Positions 34,287 through 39,936 of a stretch of DNA of 39,936 nt are shown here, piece after piece. The translations under genes were made by a program, and so were the position numbers. The notes below the pieces were generated by a model that worked only from the letters and a program-made list of their open reading frames with translations, was not told the origin of the DNA and did no database searches. The stretch comes from Phycisphaerales bacterium (GTDB lineage Bacteria > Planctomycetota > Phycisphaerae > Phycisphaerales > UBA1924), in NCBI GenBank assembly GCA_015487555.1, contig WFPK01000085.1:1-39936 (forward strand), written 5' to 3'. The stretch's first letter is position 1. Each line of letters opens with the position of its first letter.

Positions 34287-34478
34287 TTTGCAGGTTGGAG
34301 TGTCTGGTAAGTTCATATCGGTATCAGAGATGCGCCCCGAGAGATTCTCGGTCTTTCATCGGCAAATTGCCGAAGAATGATCCATAGAGTGTAGTCCATA
34401 GGATTGATGCGTCGCCAAAAATTGGTTACGATTGACCAGCACGAGTTTGGAGTAGGTCACCAGGACAAAGATCATCAC

Positions 34479-35954
34479 ATGAACGATTGGGTTGATGCAG
34501 AACTTCATGTCGAACGCGCCCACGAGCACTACGATGCCGGGCGATGGGACGAAGCCGAGAACGAGCTTCGCCAGGCGTTGTCGCTCAACCCTTATCAAGC
34601 AGAATGGTACTTCAATCTCGGGCTGACCCTCGAAGCTGCCGGACGAAACACCGATGCAGCCGACGCCTTTTCCAAGTGCTACACCCTCCACGAAGAGCAC
34701 CATCAACCCGATGCCAACTCGGCCCTGCTCGCCGGGCTCAATCTCTTACGCGCTTCCAAGCCCAACGATGCTCTGGTCTGGTTCGATGCTGCCTCCAAAG
34801 TTGAGCCAATGAATATCAACGCCTTTGTCCATCGGATCGAAGCGTTGACTGACCTGGGGCGATACACCGACGCTGAGGAATCCTTCTACCTTGCCCAGCA
34901 GATCGACCCCGATCATGGCGAGCTCTACGCCGTCATGGCCGACTCCCTCTTGGCATCAGGACACAACGAACGCGCCGTCTGGTGCCTGCGCGAAGCGGCC
35001 CGCCTTGACCCCGAACTCCCCCGTGTCCAAGCCCGCCTCGCCAAGGCCTACGCCATCTCGGGTCGGCTCGAACGAGCCCGTCAGCTCTACCTCCGCGAGC
35101 TCCGCATTGATCCCGGCGATATTGACACCCTGCTCGATCTAGGTGAGCTCCTCCTCGACATGCACCGGATCACCGAAGCAGGCGAAAAGTTCCGCCGGGT
35201 CCTCGAACTCGAATCCGACCAACCTGATGCCCATTTCCTCTTGGGCGAACTCGCCGAGATCGAACACCGCATCGCCGATGCGCTCGTCCACTATGATGTC
35301 GTCCTTCGCCTTGACAAATCCTACCCCGCTGTCCGCCGACGATTAGCACGCGTGCTCTTCCTGCGCAACCGTGAAGAGGACCTCCCGCGCATCCGCGACC
35401 TGCTCGCCTTTGAGCACCGGACATTGATCGCCAATGAGCTCGCCGAGCACATCGCCAACGCCGATTCCAAGCCCCATCGAACACATGCCCAGCAAGTCAT
35501 CACTTCGCGCATCGAAGACCTCGACGAGCTCGGGCGATTGCTCCTCGATGCCGAGATGATCAATGAATCCATCCGTGTTTACACCGAGATGATCGCCCTT
35601 CAACCCACAAGCCACCGCGCCCACCACGGGCTCAGTGTCGCGATGCTCGAAGCAGACCGGATCGACGACGGAATCATCGCTGCCAAGCGCGCCCTCGAGT
35701 TTCAGCCTCGCTTCATCCCCGCGATGCACAACCTCGCACTGGCGTATCTTCGCCAGCGCCAGTGGATCCGTGCCCGGTACTGGGTCCGCCAGGCATCGCG
35801 TGTCGACGCCGACGATCCATCACTGCGTCGCCTGCGCCTCAAGCTCCGATTCCATACCGCGCTCAGCGCCGTCACCTGGGGCTGGCGAAAAATCGCCAAG
35901 GTCGCCCGCGTTTTGGGCTCAATCCTGGGGCGACCACGCCGCTCACCCGCATAG
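34479..35954 (+). CDS. TPR-repeat protein
   Basis: A 491-residue helical protein composed mainly of tetratricopeptide repeats, with no signal peptide or membrane helix. Repeats run from about residue 10 to 450: GRWDEAENELRQALSLNP, DALVWFDAASKVEP, YTDAEESFYLAQQIDP, RLERARQLYLRELRIDP, ITEAGEKFRRVLELE and a later IIAAKRALEFQPRFIPA. The C-terminal 50 residues are basic (LRRLRLKLRFHTALSAVTW ... RPRRSPA). It is likely a cytosolic protein-binding scaffold. The start at 34479 (MNDWVD) is preferred; longer in-frame starts (34404, 34407) lack support. The stop lies one base from that of trpB on the other strand. Confidence 0.72.
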   Translation: MNDWVDAELHVERAHEHYDAGRWDEAENELRQALSLNPYQAEWYFNLGLTLEAAGRNTDAADAFSKCYTLHEEHHQPDANSALLAGLNLLRASKPNDALVWFDAASKVEPMNINAFVHRIEALTDLGRYTDAEESFYLAQQIDPDHGELYAVMADSLLASGHNERAVWCLREAARLDPELPRVQARLAKAYAISGRLERARQLYLRELRIDPGDIDTLLDLGELLLDMHRITEAGEKFRRVLELESDQPDAHFLLGELAEIEHRIADALVHYDVVLRLDKSYPAVRRRLARVLFLRNREEDLPRIRDLLAFEHRTLIANELAEHIANADSKPHRTHAQQVITSRIEDLDELGRLLLDAEMINESIRVYTEMIALQPTSHRAHHGLSVAMLEADRIDDGIIAAKRALEFQPRFIPAMHNLALAYLRQRQWIRARYWVRQASRVDADDPSLRRLRLKLRFHTALSAVTWGWRKIAKVARVLGSILGRPRRSPA

Positions 35955-35955
35955 C

Positions 35956-37215
35956 CTACAGCGAATCCCCGAGCAACCGCGCCACCTCTTCCACATCCTT
36001 ATCCCCACGCCCCGAAAGATTCACAATCAGATGCTGATCCTTAGGCATCTCCGCAGCCATGCGAACCCCCTGGGCCACCGCGTGCGATGACTCAAGCGCC
36101 GGAATAATCCCCTCATCACGAGCAGCCCACAAAAACGCTTCGAGCGCCTGCTCATCGTTGATCGTCGTGTATTCCACTCGCTCAAGGCCTTTCCAGTATG
36201 AATGCTCCGGCCCAACTCCCGGATAATCCAATCCGGCCGAGCACGAATGCACCTCGCTCGTCTGCCCGGCTTCGTCTTGGAGCACATAGCTCATCGACCC
36301 ATGCAAAACCCCGAGCTTGCCAAAGGTCAGTGGGGCAGCATGATCGCCGAGCATATCCGAACGCCCGCCCGCTTCGACCCCGACAAGCTTGACCTGCGTT
36401 TCATCAACAAACGGATAGAACATCCCCGCTGCGTTCGAGCCCCCGCCGACACACGCCACGATCACATCGGGCATCGCACCGATCATGCGCAAAGCCTGTG
36501 CTTTGGTCTCGCGTCCGATGACCGACTGAAAATCCCGCACAATCATCGGAAAAGGGTGAGGCCCGACCACCGAGCCCAGAATGTAATGCGTGTGCTCGAC
36601 CGAGCCCATCCAGTCCCGCATCGCCTCGTTCGTTGCGTCCTTGAGTGTGCATGATCCTTCATTGACCGGGATCACCTTCGCGCCAAGCATCTTCATCCGC
36701 GTCACATTCAAACTCTGCCGACGGATATCTTCGGACCCCATATAGACATCACACTTGAGCCCGAAGTACGCCGCTGCGGTCGCGGTGGCGACGCCGTGCT
36801 GTCCTGCGCCCGTCTCGGCGATGACCCGTTTCTTTCCCATCTTCTTGGCCAGCATCGCCTGCCCGAGGGTGTTGTTGATCTTGTGGGCCCCGGTATGGGC
36901 GAGGTCCTCGCGCTTGAGCCAGATCGTCGCGCCCTTTTCTTTGTCCTTATCCATCCCTCGCGCCCGGCGCGAGAGCCCGTTGGCCTGATACAAAGGGGTC
37001 GGACGCCCCACATACACCCGGTTCATATCCGTCAGCCGATCCCAGAACTGTTCATCCCGGCACACCTTCTGGTACACCTCATCGAGCTGGCGCAGCGCCT
37101 CGATGAGTGTCTCAGGCACATACACCCCGCCGCACACCCCATAGCGCCCGCGTTCGTCAGGCACCGCCGAGATCGGCGCAAGGGCAACATCCGCATTTGA
37201 ATCAGTCGTCGTCAT
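35956..37215 (-). CDS. trpB: Tryptophan synthase beta chain
   Basis: A 419-residue PLP enzyme that condenses indole with serine. The PLP lysine is in HTGAHKINN, the phosphate loop in GGGSNAAG, and the family-typical [26 protein letters not shown] and [13 protein letters not shown] motifs are all present. GAGG lies about 8 nt before the ATG. The alpha subunit gene trpA is not adjacent in this window, which is unusual. The stop is separated by a single base from the TPR-protein stop on the opposite strand. The MFS gene ends 21 nt before its start on the same strand, so co-transcription is possible. Confidence 0.94.
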   Translation of the reverse strand: MTTTDSNADVALAPISAVPDERGRYGVCGGVYVPETLIEALRQLDEVYQKVCRDEQFWDRLTDMNRVYVGRPTPLYQANGLSRRARGMDKDKEKGATIWLKREDLAHTGAHKINNTLGQAMLAKKMGKKRVIAETGAGQHGVATATAAAYFGLKCDVYMGSEDIRRQSLNVTRMKMLGAKVIPVNEGSCTLKDATNEAMRDWMGSVEHTHYILGSVVGPHPFPMIVRDFQSVIGRETKAQALRMIGAMPDVIVACVGGGSNAAGMFYPFVDETQVKLVGVEAGGRSDMLGDHAAPLTFGKLGVLHGSMSYVLQDEAGQTSEVHSCSAGLDYPGVGPEHSYWKGLERVEYTTINDEQALEAFLWAARDEGIIPALESSHAVAQGVRMAAEMPKDQHLIVNLSGRGDKDVEEVARLLGDSL

Positions 37216-37236
37216 AAAGAATACCTCGCCCTGATC

Positions 37237-38535
37237 TTAGCACTTCGATGCCCCCTCGCGCTCGCCTCGCCTGGCGCTGCGAATCCCCGAAATCACATTC
37301 ACCCGAAGCATCAACATCAACCCAACTGCAAAGAACCCCGTCAGCAACCCCAAAGCCGCCGAATCACCAACCCACGCCTTGATCTGCCCGAATGCCAAGA
37401 CCCCGATCGCCCCGGCGAGTTTATAAGTCATCCCCCAGAGCCCAAAGAACTCGGCGGTCCGATGCTTGGGTGCAAACATCCCCACAATCGCCCGGCTCGA
37501 AGTTCCGATCCCACCAAGACCGATCCCGATCCCGTTTCCAATCACCCAGAAAATCCACGCCGGCGGATCATTGGGAATCATCACCTTAACCCCAAACATC
37601 GCTGCGCAGCTGACAATCCACACCGCCAAAAACCCAATGATCGTCGCCTTGACACCAATCTTGTCCTGAAACTTCGCCACCACAATCGCCGTCGCCCCAG
37701 CCGTCACCGTGAGCTGAAGCACAAAGAGGATCAACTGATTCCCCTCGATCCCAAAGTCACCCGCCAGAATCGCAGCAAACGCGATCATCGTCTGCACCCC
37801 GAACCCATAGACCAGAAACGCGATCAGGAACCGGAACAACTCGCGGTGGTGGGCCGCCTCGTTGATGGTTTGTTTCAATCGTGCAAACGCTCCAAGTTCG
37901 CTCACCTGCGATGTCGGCTCTTTGAGAATCATCGCTGCCGGGATCATCCCCAGCGCAAACCAGACCGCTGCGATGATGAAAATCGGCCTCCATCGCTCGG
38001 GCGAATCCCACCCGGCTGCGAATGCCAGAATCGCCACAATCACCAAAAGCATCAACCCGCCGACATATCCCATCGTCCACCCGATCGCTGAGACCTTCCC
38101 GATCGTCCGCGTTGTGGATAACCCGGGCAAAAAACTCGCCAAAAGATTCTCGCCGAGCTGATACAAAATATTCGCCGGGATAAAGATCATCAGCCCGATC
38201 CACCCCGACCCGGGTTCGATCAACGCCAGCGCCGCCGTCAGGAGCGCGCACCCGATCCCCGAAACCATCAAAAACTTCTTTCGGCTGCCCCTCGAATCCG
38301 CCCGCGCCCCCAGAATCGGCGACAACACCACCACAATAAACAACGCAGCCGACACCCCCGCCGACCAGAGCGCATCGCCCTTGGACGGATCACCAACCGC
38401 GACCGTCTTGAAATAGATCGGGAACAGCACCGTGATAATCAGAAGCGTAAACGACTGATTCGCCAGATCGAACATCCCCCAGGCCCAGACCTCCTTGGGA
38501 TTGCCCAGCGATCGGAATGGTGGGGGCCAACGCAT
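37237..38535 (-). CDS. MFS transporter, UMF1/Atg22 type
   Basis: A 432-residue integral membrane protein with about 12 hydrophobic helices. The start (WAWGMFDLANQSFTLLIITVLFPIYF) is the signature of the UMF1/Atg22-like branch of major facilitators. The loop ARADSRGSRKK between helices 2 and 3 corresponds to the MFS motif A region. Bacterial members are poorly characterised; nutrient or amino-acid efflux has been suggested for eukaryotic relatives. The ATG at 38535 overlaps the hydrolase stop as TGATG, so the two are coupled. Substrate cannot be told from sequence. Confidence 0.88.
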   Translation of the reverse strand: MRWPPPFRSLGNPKEVWAWGMFDLANQSFTLLIITVLFPIYFKTVAVGDPSKGDALWSAGVSAALFIVVVLSPILGARADSRGSRKKFLMVSGIGCALLTAALALIEPGSGWIGLMIFIPANILYQLGENLLASFLPGLSTTRTIGKVSAIGWTMGYVGGLMLLVIVAILAFAAGWDSPERWRPIFIIAAVWFALGMIPAAMILKEPTSQVSELGAFARLKQTINEAAHHRELFRFLIAFLVYGFGVQTMIAFAAILAGDFGIEGNQLILFVLQLTVTAGATAIVVAKFQDKIGVKATIIGFLAVWIVSCAAMFGVKVMIPNDPPAWIFWVIGNGIGIGLGGIGTSSRAIVGMFAPKHRTAEFFGLWGMTYKLAGAIGVLAFGQIKAWVGDSAALGLLTGFFAVGLMLMLRVNVISGIRSARRGEREGASKC

Positions 38536-39356
38536 CAGCCTTCGATCCCGAACAGGTTCTTGAGGAACGCGAGCTGGAGGTTCTTGGCATCATTGGCATA
38601 TCGCCCAAACCCGGCATGCTCGGCCGGGGCTCCCGAATCGACAAAGGTGTGCAGCTCGATCAAATCAGCATCCGCCCCCTGCGATTGGTAGTGCGCCCTG
38701 AGCCGATCGAGAAACACCCGCTGACCACCAATCGGCACCATCTCATCACCCTCGTTGTGCAGCGCCAAAAGCGGGATCGGCCTGAACCCATCGAGGTGCT
38801 CCATCGGATCAACCTTCGCCACCTCCGCCGGATCATGATCCGTAGGCCAAGGACGACCAAAACTGCCCGCCGATGGAAAATAGAGTTCCTTGAGATTCCC
38901 CGTCGTCCCCTCGACCATCGCGCCAACAAACCGATGATCTTGGCACAATCGCCAGAGCGTCACCATGCCCCCCGCCGACATGCCTCCGATCGCGATCTGA
39001 GCCATATCGAACACGCCGAGCTCATCCATCGAAGCCAGCACGCCATCAATCTCGCTGGCCCCCTGCTCAATCAACTCAAGCGTCCGCGCTCCGGTCTGGA
39101 ACGATTCATCAAACCGCTCGCCATGCCCGGGCAGATCGAGCGCAACCGCCCCGATCCCGCTGCGGAGCCAGCGTTGGTATCGCCCTGGATCGAGTTCCTT
39201 GTTGACGGTCCTGCCGTGCATCCAGATCACCGCGGGCACCTTTTCGCCACGCTCCCAATCAGGATGCGCCACCAGCGCAGGCACCCCCTCGCCGAGCGTC
39301 ATGTGCTTCGACAACTTCTGCAGCGACCTAGGCAACTGGGCAAACCGTTCAATCAT
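38535..39356 (-). CDS. Alpha/beta hydrolase
   Basis: A 273-residue serine hydrolase of the alpha/beta fold. Oxyanion region IWMHGRTVNK, GHGERFDE, nucleophile serine in GMSAGG, aspartate in NEGDEMVP and histidine in APAEHAGFG make a complete triad in the expected order. It resembles dienelactone-hydrolase or prolyl-oligopeptidase-like esterases. No signal peptide is seen, so it is likely cytosolic. The ATG at 39356 overlaps the upstream stop as TAATG, and its stop overlaps the transporter start. Thus sugar pyrophosphorylase, hydrolase and transporter are translated together. The substrate is unknown. Confidence 0.86.
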   Translation of the reverse strand: MIERFAQLPRSLQKLSKHMTLGEGVPALVAHPDWERGEKVPAVIWMHGRTVNKELDPGRYQRWLRSGIGAVALDLPGHGERFDESFQTGARTLELIEQGASEIDGVLASMDELGVFDMAQIAIGGMSAGGMVTLWRLCQDHRFVGAMVEGTTGNLKELYFPSAGSFGRPWPTDHDPAEVAKVDPMEHLDGFRPIPLLALHNEGDEMVPIGGQRVFLDRLRAHYQSQGADADLIELHTFVDSGAPAEHAGFGRYANDAKNLQLAFLKNLFGIEG

Positions 39357-39936
39357 TACAGCGTCACCGTCGAGCCAGGCTCAATGGATTCGGGCAGTTC
39401 AACCCCGTTCAAGTCCTCCGGGCACACCGCGGTCATGGGCGAGAGCTCGATCACCGCATCGACCGAACCGTCCGCGTTGCGTGGAATCTTCACCCCCGCC
39501 GATTCAAGCCATCGCGCTGCCCGCTCGCTCTGAATCAGCTTCGACGACTCGATCGAATCGTTCCCCGTCGCGCTCTTGACGGGTGCAAACTCTTCGACCC
39601 GATCCGTCTCGACGACAATCGACCGCTGAGCCAGCGGGATGCCATCGAACACAAACTTTTCGAGCTTCACCGCATTATTCTCGCTCGGCGTCACCATCTG
39701 CCCGGTGGACAAATCAAAGTGGGCCACCTTCTTCACCGCCCGATGGAACGGGAGCGCGTACTCCGGGTTCGATACAATCTGCTCGATAAACCCGACCCCG
39801 ATCGCATGGATCGCAATCGACCCTGCATTGAACGCCAGCGATCCGTCGCTGTTCGTCCGCTTGGCGAACTCTTCCGCCATATCCGAATACTCGATCACCT
39901 GTGTCACGCCATCGACATCACAGAACACCCCGACCT
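39356..39936 (-). CDS. UDP-N-acetylglucosamine / UDP-sugar pyrophosphorylase, C-terminal part
   Basis: Partial gene; the 5' part lies beyond the window end and the frame stays open to 39936. The visible 192 residues match the C-terminal half of the eukaryote-like UAP1/UDPGP family: VGVFCDVDGVTQVIEYSD, LAFNAGSIAIHA, KFVFDGIPLAQ, VETDRVEEFAPVKSATGND and ERAARWLESAGV. It should form UDP-N-acetylglucosamine (or a related UDP-sugar) from UTP and sugar 1-phosphate. Most bacteria use GlmU for this, so a UAP1-type enzyme is notable. Its stop overlaps the hydrolase start by one base. The active-site N-terminal loop cannot be checked here. Confidence 0.86.
   Translation of the reverse strand, partial: VGVFCDVDGVTQVIEYSDMAEEFAKRTNSDGSLAFNAGSIAIHAIGVGFIEQIVSNPEYALPFHRAVKKVAHFDLSTGQMVTPSENNAVKLEKFVFDGIPLAQRSIVVETDRVEEFAPVKSATGNDSIESSKLIQSERAARWLESAGVKIPRNADGSVDAVIELSPMTAVCPEDLNGVELPESIEPGSTVTL

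Noticed and set aside
1-39936. CRISPR array, prophage or insertion sequence
   Set aside because: I found no regularly spaced direct repeats, no transposase or integrase motifs, and gene content looks like ordinary chromosomal housekeeping and accessory metabolism.

Overview
The window reads as chromosomal DNA of a Gram-negative-type bacterium, most likely a planctomycete of the Phycisphaerae kind. This is inference, from three things: two secreted proteins ending in a Pro-Ala-Pro-Gly / hydrophobic / Arg-rich sorting tail, a eukaryote-like UDP-sugar pyrophosphorylase, and a full MoxR-DUF58-Bat operon beside many lipoprotein and TPR genes. Base composition looks moderately GC-rich and even. I see no transposase, integrase, phage gene or CRISPR array.

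Layout. 1-9070 (minus): tRNA-Gly, then an eight-gene, translationally coupled operon: MoxR ATPase, DUF58, a membrane-anchored lipoprotein, two von Willebrand A proteins (BatA/BatB-like), a TPR/Gln-rich protein (BatC-like), BatD-like and BatE-like. This probably forms an envelope-associated chaperone or metal/stress complex. 9120-12475: a DUF3467 protein, tRNA-Leu, trigger factor behind a structured leader, and two zinc-ribbon membrane proteins, one with a bacterial PH domain. 12503-20059: the methylcitrate (propionate) genes prpC, prpB and prpD, scattered on both strands, with a DUF442-M28 peptidase-FN3 fusion, a DUF3465 protein and a thiolase. 20178-25910: a single-domain globin, aspS, thiG, an SDR oxidoreductase and pyruvate kinase.

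26060-31358: two tyrosine catabolism genes (hpd on plus, hmgA on minus) flank two exported PEP-CTERM-like proteins, an unknown small protein and gmhA. 31359-35954: a strong promoter leads into a degenerate kinase-fold protein (pseudokinase), followed by a HEAT-repeat lipoprotein and a TPR protein; none has an assignable function. 35956-39936 (minus): trpB, then a coupled trio reading UDP-sugar pyrophosphorylase (cut by the window edge), alpha/beta hydrolase, UMF1/Atg22-type transporter.

Metabolically, propionyl-CoA breakdown, tyrosine breakdown to fumarate and acetoacetate, and a thiolase suggest use of amino acids and odd-chain acids as carbon sources. The most interesting non-coding signals are two long inverted repeats in convergent gene spacers (16949-17047 and 23401-23482). 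Their arms share a related core, which suggests one repeat family acting as paired transcript ends. The most interesting coding signals are the pseudokinase and the DUF442-M28-FN3 fusion. I found nothing that I can defend as a complete, previously undescribed system.
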